NCBI RefSeq assembly: GCF_000169335.1
Contig: NZ_AAXW01000006.1
Coordinates: forward strand, 110,186-174,185
Source of the DNA: Crocosphaera chwakensis CCY0110
GTDB taxonomy: Bacteria > Cyanobacteriota > Cyanobacteriia > Cyanobacteriales > Microcystaceae
Length of the DNA stretch: 64,000 nucleotides
Reading direction: 5' to 3'
The translations under genes and the position numbers were made by a program. A model generated the notes under the pieces. It was not told the DNA's origin. It did no database searches and was given only the letters and a program-made list of their open reading frames with translations. Shown here in pieces: positions 9,372 through 17,638 of the stretch. How positions within the stretch are numbered: position 1 is the stretch's first letter; each line of letters begins with the position of its first letter.

Positions 9372-10526
9372 ATGAAAAATTTTGATTGGATTGTTGTTGG
9401 TGCTGGCATTACAGGAGCAACTCTAAGTTACGAATTAGCTAAACAAGGACTGGCAGTTTTATTATTAGAAAAAGATTCTAATTATACTAATGCAACTCGT
9501 TACAGTTATGGAGGTATTGCCTATTGGTCAGGAACCGATAATTTTTCTACCCAGTTATGTAAAGAAAGTCGGGAAATGTATCATCAATTATCAGAAGAGT
9601 TAGGACAAAATACGGAATTTAGAGAACTGGATCTAATGTTAACAATTCCGATAGATAAAGATCCAAAAACTATTACTAAAAATTATCAGAAATTTTTTAT
9701 TAAACCTCAATTATTAAGCCCTCAAGAGTCTACTGAAATCGAACCTTTATTAAACCCTGATACTATCTCAGGCTGTCTTAAACTACCTCATGGACATATT
9801 CACCCACAAAAAACAAATAATGCTTACCAACAAGCTTTCTTAAGATTAGATGGAACTATAAAGTATGAAGAAGTGACTCAATTATTATCTGAAAATGAAA
9901 CCCTAACGGGGGTACAAACAAACAAAGAAAACTACCACAGTAAAAATGTGGTAGTTTGTGCAGGAGGATTAAGTCGTTCTTTATTAAAAACTCTGGGAAT
10001 TACCCTTAATATTTATTTTACTCATTCTCAGTTAATCTTAACTTCACCTGTAGATACTAATTTAAGAACTTTAGTAATGCCAGCTATTTTAAATCGTCTT
10101 GATATCGAAGAAAAATCAGGAAATTCTGAGCTAAAATCTTTATGGAATCGTCCCAATGATGAGATTATTTCCAATGTCATGGAACCCGGTGCAATTCAAT
10201 TTTTAGATGGTCGTTTTTGTTTAGGTCAAATTAGTCAAATTAGAACTAATCCTTACACTAAACTTGATAGTAAGTCAGCAGAAAAAACAATTCGCCAAGG
10301 AGTCGGAAAAGTACTGCCTGAATTACAAGAATTACCGGGAAAATTACACCATTGTTTAGTTGCTTTTTGCCCTGACTCTAACTTTTTAGTAGGTAAAATT
10401 GACACATTAACAGGACTTCATGTATTCTCAGGATTTACTAGCACCTTTGTTTTTGCCCCTGCTTTAGCCAAACGTTTCGCTAATTGGGTAATAGAAGATG
10501 ACAAAAAAATGCCATCTTTGTTATAA
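9372..10526 (+). CDS. FAD-dependent oxidoreductase, DAO (glycine/D-amino-acid oxidase) family
   Basis: The 384-residue protein opens with a Rossmann FAD-binding motif VVGAGITGATLSYELAKQG and an acidic residue in LLLEKD. A second nucleotide-contact stretch is NVVVCAGGLSR near 195, and the C-terminal GLHVFSGFTSTFVFAPALAKRFANWV resembles the closing FAD segment of DAO enzymes. Substrate cannot be told from sequence. The next gene starts 40 bp downstream on the same strand and encodes an FMN reductase-like protein, so a small redox operon is likely. Confidence 0.8.
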   Translation: MKNFDWIVVGAGITGATLSYELAKQGLAVLLLEKDSNYTNATRYSYGGIAYWSGTDNFSTQLCKESREMYHQLSEELGQNTEFRELDLMLTIPIDKDPKTITKNYQKFFIKPQLLSPQESTEIEPLLNPDTISGCLKLPHGHIHPQKTNNAYQQAFLRLDGTIKYEEVTQLLSENETLTGVQTNKENYHSKNVVVCAGGLSRSLLKTLGITLNIYFTHSQLILTSPVDTNLRTLVMPAILNRLDIEEKSGNSELKSLWNRPNDEIISNVMEPGAIQFLDGRFCLGQISQIRTNPYTKLDSKSAEKTIRQGVGKVLPELQELPGKLHHCLVAFCPDSNFLVGKIDTLTGLHVFSGFTSTFVFAPALAKRFANWVIEDDKKMPSLL

Positions 10527-10566
10527 TAATAATTGATTTATTTTTAGAAAAATTATTGTGAGAATT

Positions 10567-11103
10567 ATGGTAAAAATAGCTGCTATTAATGGAAGTTTAC
10601 GAGAAGATTCTTATAGTGCGAAAGCCATAGAAATAGCGATCGCAAGAATTGAAGCTTTAGGCGCAGAAGTAACCTTTCTTGACTTACGGAAGATGAATCT
10701 ACCGTTTTGTGATGGAGGTAAAGAATTTGACCAATATCCCGATGTAGAAAAATTGCGCCAAACTGTTAAAGAAGCCGATGGGTTACTATTAGCAACCCCA
10801 GAATATCATGGTAGTGTTAGTGGCGTTATGAAAAATGCTTTAGATTTAATGAGTTTTGATGAGTTATCAGGAAAAGTAACTGGTTTAATTAGTGTTTTAG
10901 GGGGACAACCTAATAGTAACGCTCTAAATCATTTAAGATTAATTATGCGATGGGTTCATGCTTGGGTTATTCCAGAACAAGTTGCTATTGGACAAGCATG
11001 GCAAGCTTTTAATGAAGAAGGCAAATTAATAGATGAAAAGTTATCGGAACGGTTTGATAAATTTGCTATGAGTTTAGTGGAAAATAGCCAAAAACTAAGA
11101 TAG
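10567..11103 (+). CDS. NADPH-dependent FMN reductase-like flavoprotein
   Basis: A flavodoxin-fold protein of the NADPH-dependent FMN reductase family. The phosphate-binding loop for FMN is INGSLREDSYSAKAIEIA near the start, and the family motif ATPEYHGSVSGVMKNALDLMS is at about 75-95, followed by GLISVLGGQPNSNALNHLR. Relatives reduce quinones, azo dyes, chromate or FMN. The ATG at 10567 gives the expected N-terminus MVKIAAING; a GTG three codons earlier (10558) is also possible. Its stop region overlaps the end of the convergent hydrolase gene by 9 bp. Confidence 0.85.
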   Translation: MVKIAAINGSLREDSYSAKAIEIAIARIEALGAEVTFLDLRKMNLPFCDGGKEFDQYPDVEKLRQTVKEADGLLLATPEYHGSVSGVMKNALDLMSFDELSGKVTGLISVLGGQPNSNALNHLRLIMRWVHAWVIPEQVAIGQAWQAFNEEGKLIDEKLSERFDKFAMSLVENSQKLR

Positions 11104-11970
11104 GGAAATATCCAAAAAATCGGCAATATATTGATTAACTAAGTCAGGTTGTTCCTGTTGTACCCAGTGACTACAATTAGGAATATATCTAATCGTAAAA
11201 TCAGTCACATAACCCTCCGTTCCGTAGGTCAATTCTTTCCCTAAAGCGGTATCGTTTTCACCCCAGATCATTAAGGTAGGAACATCTAATTTATTCCATG
11301 ACTTTTCTGATGTGAAAATTTGCTTCACAAAGCAACGGTAATAATTAATCATAGCAGTTAATGCCCCTGGTTTAGCTGCTGATTTTTTATAAGCTTGTAT
11401 ATCTTCATCGCTAAACGCAGACTTATCGATTGCCATGTTCATAAAAGCGGATTCAATAGCTTCATAATTGTTCCATCGTATTAATAGTTCAGGTAAAAAA
11501 GGCAGTTGAAAAAAGAAAACGTACCAGCTTTTTTTCAATTGTTGAGGTGTTCGGAATCCCTCTATCAACTTAGCAGGATGGGGAATATTTAAAACAATTA
11601 GTTTCTCCACCATTTCAGGATATTGATCAGCAAAATACCAAGCGATTAAACCACCCCAATCATGAGCAACCAAAATACATTTTTCGTAGCCTAAATTAGT
11701 AATAATGCCAGCAATATCTTTAACTAATTCTGAGATATCATATAGCTTAATTGATTGTAATTGATCACTATAATTATAGCCTCTTAAATCAGGAGCAACG
11801 ACACAATAATTTTTAGAAAAAGCTTTAATCTGATGTCGCCATGAGTACCAAAATTCAGGAAATCCATGTAACATTAACATCAAATTTCCTTCTCCTTCGG
11901 AAACATAATGGAGTCTAACTCCATTCGTATAAAGATAGTTATGATTCCAATTTGTGTTAACTAAAGACAT
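11095..11970 (-). CDS. Alpha/beta hydrolase, epoxide hydrolase/haloalkane dehalogenase-like
   Basis: The 291-residue protein has the oxyanion loop HGFPEFWYSWRHQI, a nucleophile elbow VAHDWGGLIAW with Asp in place of Ser, an acid in LMIWGENDTALG and the catalytic His in IPNCSHWVQQEQPDLV. An Asp nucleophile together with HGFPE points to soluble epoxide hydrolases or haloalkane dehalogenases rather than esterases. The cap domain is around 130-215. The true substrate is unknown. It lies 8 bp downstream of the small 72-residue gene on the same strand. Confidence 0.85.
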   Translation of the reverse strand: MSLVNTNWNHNYLYTNGVRLHYVSEGEGNLMLMLHGFPEFWYSWRHQIKAFSKNYCVVAPDLRGYNYSDQLQSIKLYDISELVKDIAGIITNLGYEKCILVAHDWGGLIAWYFADQYPEMVEKLIVLNIPHPAKLIEGFRTPQQLKKSWYVFFFQLPFLPELLIRWNNYEAIESAFMNMAIDKSAFSDEDIQAYKKSAAKPGALTAMINYYRCFVKQIFTSEKSWNKLDVPTLMIWGENDTALGKELTYGTEGYVTDFTIRYIPNCSHWVQQEQPDLVNQYIADFLDISLS

Positions 11971-11978
11971 AATAATTG

Positions 11979-12197
11979 TTATTTTAATTTTTCTGAAAGT
12001 AAACTTTGTAAGAAATTATCTAATTTCTCTTCTGGACAAGTTTCGATTAACGAATAAAAAGCTTCTAATAATTTAGCGGAAATCTCCCCATGAACAGCAC
12101 TTAAACCCCAAACATCTTCTACCCAGTCTTGGGGGTTTGTTTGCTCAAAAATCATCCTTTCTAAAAGTTGTTTTGCTTCTGTTTTAGAAATAGTCAT
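11979..12197 (-). CDS. Small conserved-looking protein of unknown function
   Basis: A 72-residue acidic helical protein (MTISKTEAKQLLERMIFEQTN...). It has no membrane segment and no motif I can name. It is placed between the dehydrogenase gene upstream (35 bp) and the hydrolase gene downstream (8 bp) on the same strand, which suggests a three-gene operon. The phase and spacing make a real gene likely; function is unknown. Confidence 0.6.
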   Translation of the reverse strand: MTISKTEAKQLLERMIFEQTNPQDWVEDVWGLSAVHGEISAKLLEAFYSLIETCPEEKLDNFLQSLLSEKLK

Positions 12198-12232
12198 AAA
12201 ATTACTCTTTGTTTACTGCAATTGTAACTAAA

Positions 12233-13099
12233 TTATTGTTCTTCTCTATTAATAGCAGAAAATAAAGCAGAATAATCCTGATCTGATAATCCTAATTCTA
12301 TTGTTTGTTGAATAATAGTCCTAATTCCTTGTAAAACTTCAGTATTTAAGCCATTTTCTTCAGCTTGATTTAAGAATAAATTGACATCTTTTAATAAATG
12401 TTTACTAGGAAAGTTAGGATTTTCAAAATTACGCTGCTGCATTCTATCTAACTTTTTATCAAATGTGGGGGCATACAAAGTGCTTTCTCTTAAAATGCTC
12501 ATAAATTTATCAATATCAACTCCTTGCCGTTCAATTAATCCTAAACTTAAGGCAAAACCACTGGTTAAGGCTGCAATTAATTGATTCAATGCTAACTTTA
12601 AAGCCGATGCTGTGCCAACTTTCCCAATATATTCAGGTTGTGAGCTAAATTGCTGTAAAATTGGCTTAAATTCGTCAAATTGAGACGTTTTAGCACCCAC
12701 CATGACTAATAATGTTCCATCTTTAACTTGAGGAATACTACCCAATACAGGGGCTTCTAAATATTGTCCCCCCTGCTTTTCTACCACTTCTTGAATGCTG
12801 CGGCTTTCATCAGGGGCAATAGTTCCCATTTGGATAATGGTACGGTTTTGTAGCTTATCTGCCGTTTCTGGGCTTAGCAACACCTCTCTAATGGCTGTGG
12901 CATCCGTTAACATCAAAATGAGTATGTCTGCGGTTTGGATGGCTTCTAACGGGGTTTGAGCGATTTTAGCCCCTAAAGCTTCTAATTCTTGGGCTTTACT
13001 GATGGTTCGATTATAAACAATAACAGAATAATTAGCTTGTAATAACCTTTCTGCTAGGGGTTTACCCATTAATCCTATGCCGAATACACCGATATTCAT
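12233..13099 (-). CDS. NAD(P)-dependent beta-hydroxyacid dehydrogenase (3-HIBADH/GLYR family)
   Basis: The 288-residue protein starts with the dinucleotide-binding motif GVFGIGLMGKPLAERLLQA, followed by VYNRT where the family distinguishes NADP from NAD. MGTIAPDESRSI and QYLEAPVLGS are the substrate-binding segments, and GTASALKLALNQLIA carries the catalytic Lys. The C-terminal helical domain closes with LGLSDQDYSALFSAI. Members reduce or oxidise small beta-hydroxyacids or succinic semialdehyde; the exact substrate cannot be read from the sequence. Confidence 0.87.
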   Translation of the reverse strand: MNIGVFGIGLMGKPLAERLLQANYSVIVYNRTISKAQELEALGAKIAQTPLEAIQTADILILMLTDATAIREVLLSPETADKLQNRTIIQMGTIAPDESRSIQEVVEKQGGQYLEAPVLGSIPQVKDGTLLVMVGAKTSQFDEFKPILQQFSSQPEYIGKVGTASALKLALNQLIAALTSGFALSLGLIERQGVDIDKFMSILRESTLYAPTFDKKLDRMQQRNFENPNFPSKHLLKDVNLFLNQAEENGLNTEVLQGIRTIIQQTIELGLSDQDYSALFSAINREEQ

Positions 13100-13133
13100 A
13101 AAGTTTATTGCTTGATTTTTTTATTTGCGATCG

Positions 13134-13249
13134 CTTTTAATTGTAACAGTTTCAAAAGCCAGCCGATACAATCCCCAAACTAAGATAAAATATTACTAAT
13201 ATTTATCAAGTATATTGGTTGATTTTTATGTTTGCGATCGCTTTTAATT
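13134..13249. repeat. Imperfect direct repeat around HIP1 sites
   Basis: The string TTTGCGATCGCTTTTAATT occurs at 13134-13152 and again at 13231-13249, 97 bp apart, each preceded by a GATTTTT run. Both contain the HIP1 octamer GCGATCGC. They lie in the divergent intergenic space upstream of the NACHT gene and may be a local duplication in its promoter region. Confidence 0.65.
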
Positions 13250-13332
13250 ATAATAATAAGAGTAAGATAAGCAGTGCATCAGACTACGATATTAATTTCA
13301 GATTTTCAAGTATATTTTTAGGTTAATAAATT

Positions 13333-16300
13333 ATGATTAAAGAGACTGCTACTGCGTTAAATATTCTGAGTAAAGTTATTCCTCTATTAACCAAGGAAAG
13401 AGATCCGTTAAAACAAGGTTATTATGTTTGTATGTCGGCTTATAATTTTGCTGTAAAAGAAGTATTGAAACAGGCAAAGGAAGACAAAAAAATAGAAGGT
13501 GCAGACTTTCGTGTAATTGATGCAACTGATGAATTTATTAATCCTAAAAACCTGAAAAATATTGATATGTCTGGGTTTACTCTGCAAGGTGCGCTGTCTC
13601 ATTCTTTTACTAACTATGCCGAAGAAACATTAAAGAAAATTGCTCCAGGTTATGGCATTAATAAAACCCAGATTGATAGTTTAAGGGCAGATATTCATTA
13701 CTCTTTTTTAAGAAATTTACGGTTAGTGTTAACTGATGCTAGAACAGCAGAAAAAGTTGAAGGGTTTAGAAATCTAATTATTTTAGATAATAGTCCGTTG
13801 CAATTACAAGAAGTGTTATACGCTCATGGTTATTATCAATCTTGGTTATATAACACCGCTAAAGTGTTTAAAAAAGAAGCATTTTCCTTGAGTGACATTT
13901 ATTTAGAGACAGATTGTGGCGATTTGAAATGGTCAGAAATTAAACCCCCATCTAAACATAATCAGTCTAATAGATTTTATCAAGAGACATTAACTACTAA
14001 GAAAAATCCCTTTTCCGAAACGGATAGTCAGCGTGTTAACCTTTTATCTACTGTTCTCAACTATTTTGAAGATCCTAAATTCAAAGAACCCATAGTCATT
14101 CAAGGAATTGCAGGTGCAGGGAAATCTTCCTTTACCTTACATTTAGCCCATATATTAAGAGAAAAAGGTTGTACTCCTATTCGGGTTCTCTTGAAAGATA
14201 TTATAAATCTTAATCAAAATCTCTTAGAAACTATTCCCAAGTCCTTGAGATTTGGGGAAGAAGAAATGGACAATTTTAAATATGATCCAGAATTTGATCC
14301 TGAATGGTTACGAGAGTTAATTAACCGTAATGAAGTTATTTATTTTGGGGAGAAAAGAACGGAAATATCTCCTTATGTATTTATTTTTGATGGATGGGAT
14401 GAAATTAGGACTGAAGCAAGCCAAGGTTTCAAAGAAAGTATCGAAAAAGTATTAAAAAATATCAGAAATGTGTTTATTGAGCAACGTGGAAAACGTCCCC
14501 CTATTCGTATGATTGTAACCGGTCGTCCAAGTCGAGATGTTAGTGATACCGGTTTTCTCTGTGACTCTACTCCTATTCTCACATTGAAACCCTTAACTCA
14601 TACACAGTTAGACACTTATATTAAGGATTTTCAAGACGCACGTCAAAAGTCAAATGCACCCTATCAAACCTTAGATCCCAAATATATTGATATTATTTTA
14701 AACACCTATAAACAAGAATTTGAGCAATTAGTAAAAGAACATGAACGAGGAAATATATCTGATATTAACGGCAGTTTAGCGGTGTTGGGTTTACCGTTAC
14801 TTGCTTATTTAACTCTGCGTTTATTGTTCAAAGTTGAGTCAGAAGAGGAGTTACAAGCTCTTATTCATAACCCTACTAATTTATATCGTGCCTTAATTGA
14901 TGAAACCTGTGAAGGGGCAGGAAACCCTAGCTTTACAAAAGATTTATCACAAGAACGTTATCGTTTATCAGGTTATCCCCTCAGACGACTACTTTGGCAA
15001 ACCGCACAAGCAATAACCGCAATGAGAAAAGAAACCATTTCTCGGAACGAGTTATGGTCACGAATTGATCAAAAAGAATTGAAAGACAATTTAGAGTCCA
15101 TTGTCAAAAAAATTACCCGAGACAATGTTCTCAGTCCCTTAATTATCAGTTTCTTCTTTAAAGAAAATACAGGAGAAGGGTGTGAATTTGTTCATAAGTC
15201 CTTCCGAGAATATCTCTTTGCTGAGGCGATCGTGGAACGGTTAAAAGCTTATGGAACAGATGACAAAGTCATTGAACAATATCAAAATCAAGAAGATTCC
15301 AAAAACGGTTTTCCCGAACGAGAGAAATTTTGGCAAAACTTTGAGACTTCTGATCCTCGTTATGATCTTACCCGTGATCTCAGTAAATGTTTCGCCACTG
15401 CTTGGCTATCTCCTGAAATTAGAACCCATCTTCTTAATATACTGACTTGGGAAATAAACCGCGCTTCTGACATAACCGCATCATCTTCACCCACTCCCCT
15501 AGACAAATGGGGTTATATTCGGGATGCACTGGCCGATATTTGGGACTGGTGGGCAGCAGATATGGTGTTTTGTTCTCAACCCAAAGAACACGACTATCAT
15601 ATCCCTGATTTTCATCCTCCTTATTTAGTGGAACTGGCTAAACTTTGCTCTCCTTTAGATCAACAAGTTTGGGAAAATGGGCTTCCTGAACCAGAAGGAG
15701 GTCATACTATTAATGCTAGGTTAGGGGATGCTTTTTTTCATTTAAGTGCGATCGTTCATGGGTTGCTTTATCAGTATGCAATAAAAGAGCTTTCTGAGTC
15801 GGTAAAATTTGAGGAACCCCAACACCGACGACGGTATCAAACCCTATGTATTGCTAAAGATGAAAACGATCAAAAGATTTCTTGGATCAGATTTGCTCCC
15901 AATGGAAGACTTTATGATCATTTTCAAACCTTAGTCAACCGTATTAATGCAGCAGAAACGCGACCCCAAGAAACATTTCCGAGTTACGTTTGGGGGTTTG
16001 GAATTGAACTTTATGAAGCCAAACTCACAGGAGCCGACCTCACAGGAGCCTATCTAGAAGGAGCCGACCTCGGAGGAGCCGACCTCACAGGAGCCGACCT
16101 CACAGGAGCCGACCTCGAAGGAGCCGACCTCAGAGGAGCCTATCTAGAAGGAGCCGACCTCGGAGGAGCCGACCTCACAGGAGCCGACCTCGAAGGAGCC
16201 GACCTCACAGGAGCCGACCTCAGAGGAGCCGACCTCACAGGAGCCTATCTAGAAGGAGCCTATCTAGAAGGAGCCGACCTCACAGGAGCCGACCTCACAG

Positions 16301-16587
16301 GAGCCTATCTAGAAGGAGCCTATCTAGAAGGAGCCGACCTCGGAGGAGCCGACCTCACAGGAGCCGACCTCGAAGGAGCCGACCTCAGAGGAGCCGACCT
16401 CGGAGGAGCCGACCTCGGAGGAGCCGACCTCACAGGAGCCGACCTCAGAGGAGCCGACCTCACAAAAACCGACCTCAATGAAGCCAGATATCTAACTGTA
16501 AAACAGGTACAAGAAGCAAAAAACAACGGGAAAGATGCCATCTATGATGAAGAGATGGAGAAAAAGTTGGGGTTAGGGGACAATTAA
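13333..16587 (+). CDS. NACHT-domain NTPase with C-terminal pentapeptide-repeat domain
   Basis: This 1084-residue protein has three parts. Residues 1-250 are an unrecognised helical N-terminal region. Residues about 255-650 form a STAND/NACHT NTPase: Walker A GIAGAGKSS at about 258-266, Walker B VFIFDGWDEI at about 349, the sensor-like MIVTGRPSR at about 394, and the typical NACHT end motif GCEFVHKSFREYLFAEAIVE near 620. Residues about 899-1048 are 30 pentapeptide repeats (A(D/Y)LxG), a right-handed quadrilateral beta-helix, then a short charged tail. STAND NTPases act as ligand-triggered switches, and several bacterial NACHT proteins give phage defence. A defence or signalling role here is inference. 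It is a single gene with its own promoter region. Confidence 0.88.
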   Translation: MIKETATALNILSKVIPLLTKERDPLKQGYYVCMSAYNFAVKEVLKQAKEDKKIEGADFRVIDATDEFINPKNLKNIDMSGFTLQGALSHSFTNYAEETLKKIAPGYGINKTQIDSLRADIHYSFLRNLRLVLTDARTAEKVEGFRNLIILDNSPLQLQEVLYAHGYYQSWLYNTAKVFKKEAFSLSDIYLETDCGDLKWSEIKPPSKHNQSNRFYQETLTTKKNPFSETDSQRVNLLSTVLNYFEDPKFKEPIVIQGIAGAGKSSFTLHLAHILREKGCTPIRVLLKDIINLNQNLLETIPKSLRFGEEEMDNFKYDPEFDPEWLRELINRNEVIYFGEKRTEISPYVFIFDGWDEIRTEASQGFKESIEKVLKNIRNVFIEQRGKRPPIRMIVTGRPSRDVSDTGFLCDSTPILTLKPLTHTQLDTYIKDFQDARQKSNAPYQTLDPKYIDIILNTYKQEFEQLVKEHERGNISDINGSLAVLGLPLLAYLTLRLLFKVESEEELQALIHNPTNLYRALIDETCEGAGNPSFTKDLSQERYRLSGYPLRRLLWQTAQAITAMRKETISRNELWSRIDQKELKDNLESIVKKITRDNVLSPLIISFFFKENTGEGCEFVHKSFREYLFAEAIVERLKAYGTDDKVIEQYQNQEDSKNGFPEREKFWQNFETSDPRYDLTRDLSKCFATAWLSPEIRTHLLNILTWEINRASDITASSSPTPLDKWGYIRDALADIWDWWAADMVFCSQPKEHDYHIPDFHPPYLVELAKLCSPLDQQVWENGLPEPEGGHTINARLGDAFFHLSAIVHGLLYQYAIKELSESVKFEEPQHRRRYQTLCIAKDENDQKISWIRFAPNGRLYDHFQTLVNRINAAETRPQETFPSYVWGFGIELYEAKLTGADLTGAYLEGADLGGADLTGADLTGADLEGADLRGAYLEGADLGGADLTGADLEGADLTGADLRGADLTGAYLEGAYLEGADLTGADLTGAYLEGAYLEGADLGGADLTGADLEGADLRGADLGGADLGGADLTGADLRGADLTKTDLNEARYLTVKQVQEAKNNGKDAIYDEEMEKKLGLGDN
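16027..16476 (+). repeat. 30 tandem 15-bp units encoding pentapeptide repeats
   Basis: From 16027 the sequence is built of 15-bp units of the form NNN-GGA-GCC-GAC-CTC or NNN-GGA-GCC-TAT-CTA. Twenty-nine units fit exactly; the thirtieth reads TKTDL. Only the first codon varies, and it is aca, gaa, gga or aga. Codon use inside the tract is frozen (always GCC; GAC with CTC, TAT with CTA), unlike the AT-rich rest of the gene. Higher-order blocks such as TGAYL-EGAYL-EGADL recur. This is the mark of recent unequal recombination or gene conversion. Confidence 0.95.
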
Positions 16588-16653
16588 TAGTCATAGTAGA
16601 GATTCCTCGTTCCTCGGAATGACATTTCGTACCCGTCATTTCTTATTAGCATA

Positions 16654-16670
16654 GTGAGCAAGATGCTCAC
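16654..16670. repeat. Dispersed palindrome GTGAGCA-AGA-TGCTCAC
   Basis: A 7-bp perfect inverted repeat with three-base loop. A 24-bp stretch around it (from TAGTGAGC to ACATTAC) recurs in reverse complement at 39720-39743. Next to it, at about 16700-16716, is GTCATTGCGAGGGGG, the left end of the MITE-like element seen complete at 37797. So the 16588-16736 gap holds repeat debris and no gene. Confidence 0.65.
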
Positions 16671-16736
16671 ATTACCTTGTCTCAAACTGATTTGAATTGA
16701 ATACCGTCATTGCGAGGGGGAAAATTAAAGCTTCAA

Positions 16737-17139
16737 CTAAGCTTTAGTAACAGTTTTATCTATCATTTCTAACCAAAACCAACCCAACAAACAACCTATA
16801 ACATAATGAGGAAAATCCCACCAAGAAAAAGTAGTCCCTAATAATAACTTACCCAAAATATGAGAACGCATTAAAGCTAAAATAGGAGGATTCCATAATT
16901 GTAATATTTCTAGTAAACAAGTAATAATAAAAACATAAATAGGAATTAATTTAATGGCTTTTTTACTAGAAAAGAATAAAAAAAAACAAACACCAAAAAA
17001 CTTCATACCAAATAGCTGCCCCGTAATCATTGACCCATGTGCTACCAACCCCTTGATAATATTTGGAATATAAACCAAGGGGAACAACAAAAAAGATTGA
17101 GAGAAGAATTAAGCTCCTTTTTCTAGTAAAAACTAGCAT
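16737..17139 (-). pseudogene. DUF2809 membrane protein, frameshifted in a 9-A tract
   Basis: The C-terminal part (FSSKKAIKLIP..., LGKLLLGTTFSWWDFPHYVIGCLLGWFW) is a DUF2809 protein with several membrane helices. In the open frame its N-terminus is wrong. The missing N-terminus is in another frame, starting at ATG 17139-17137: MLVFTRKRSLILLS, then VPLGLYSKYYQG and WVNDYGAAIWYEVFWCL, which is the normal family start. The two frames meet in a run of nine A (16978-16986; nine T on the coding strand). One T fewer joins them into a protein of about 133 residues. It may be a pseudogene, a slippage-controlled gene or a sequencing error. Function of DUF2809 is unknown. Confidence 0.82.
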
Positions 17140-17142
17140 AGT

Positions 17143-17547
17143 TTAAGTAGTTAAATTTTGAAAAAACATTTTCTCAAAACTAAACCCTTTAAATGATTTA
17201 GCGACTTCTGCAGCTTTTTCTAATTCTGATAATTTTATCTCAATATTACATTCTTGGGCAAAAATAATTAAATCATTCATTGATTTACATTGACGTAATT
17301 GTTTATTCAATTTTTCGTCATTATGAACTTTCTCAAAGAAAAGACGAATAGACGGGTCAATCCTAATTAACCATTCGTGATAAGCGTGTTGAGCGAGTTC
17401 TTGAAAATCCTCAAGGGTTAATACAAATCCTTCCTCTTTAGCAACATTAATCATATCAAAGGGGGATTTAAGAGACGCTAATTTTGTTTGTAATTCAGGA
17501 GATTCAATTAAATATTGATTAAATTCTTGACTGACTTGAGATAGCAT
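17143..17547 (-). CDS. Nif11-domain protein with two Nif11-like repeats
   Basis: The 134-residue protein contains two Nif11-like units: FNQYLIESPELQTKLASLK with NVAKEEGFVLTLEDF (about 8-48), and FFEKVHNDEKLNKQLRQCK with IIFAQECNIEIKLSELE (about 67-108). Nif11 domains occur as leader peptides of RiPP precursors and as stand-alone proteins in nitrogen-fixing cyanobacteria. There is no Gly-Gly cleavage site with a Cys-rich core after it, so a RiPP precursor is unlikely. It ends 3 bp from the DUF2809 start on the same strand. Function unknown. Confidence 0.82.
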   Translation of the reverse strand: MLSQVSQEFNQYLIESPELQTKLASLKSPFDMINVAKEEGFVLTLEDFQELAQHAYHEWLIRIDPSIRLFFEKVHNDEKLNKQLRQCKSMNDLIIFAQECNIEIKLSELEKAAEVAKSFKGFSFEKMFFQNLTT

Positions 17548-17638
17548 AAGTGTTAATTATTATCGGAGATATTTCTAACCTCAATTTTATTGTAAATGAT
17601 AAGGAACGAAAACCTGCACCTATCTAATTCATTAAACC

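Noticed and set aside
16320..16541. Arg/Ser/Ala/Pro-rich frame on the minus strand of the pentapeptide tract
   Set aside because: Antisense shadow of the 15-bp repeat.
17143..17547. Nif11 protein as RiPP precursor
   Set aside because: Two Nif11 units but no double-Gly site with a core peptide, and no modifying enzyme nearby.
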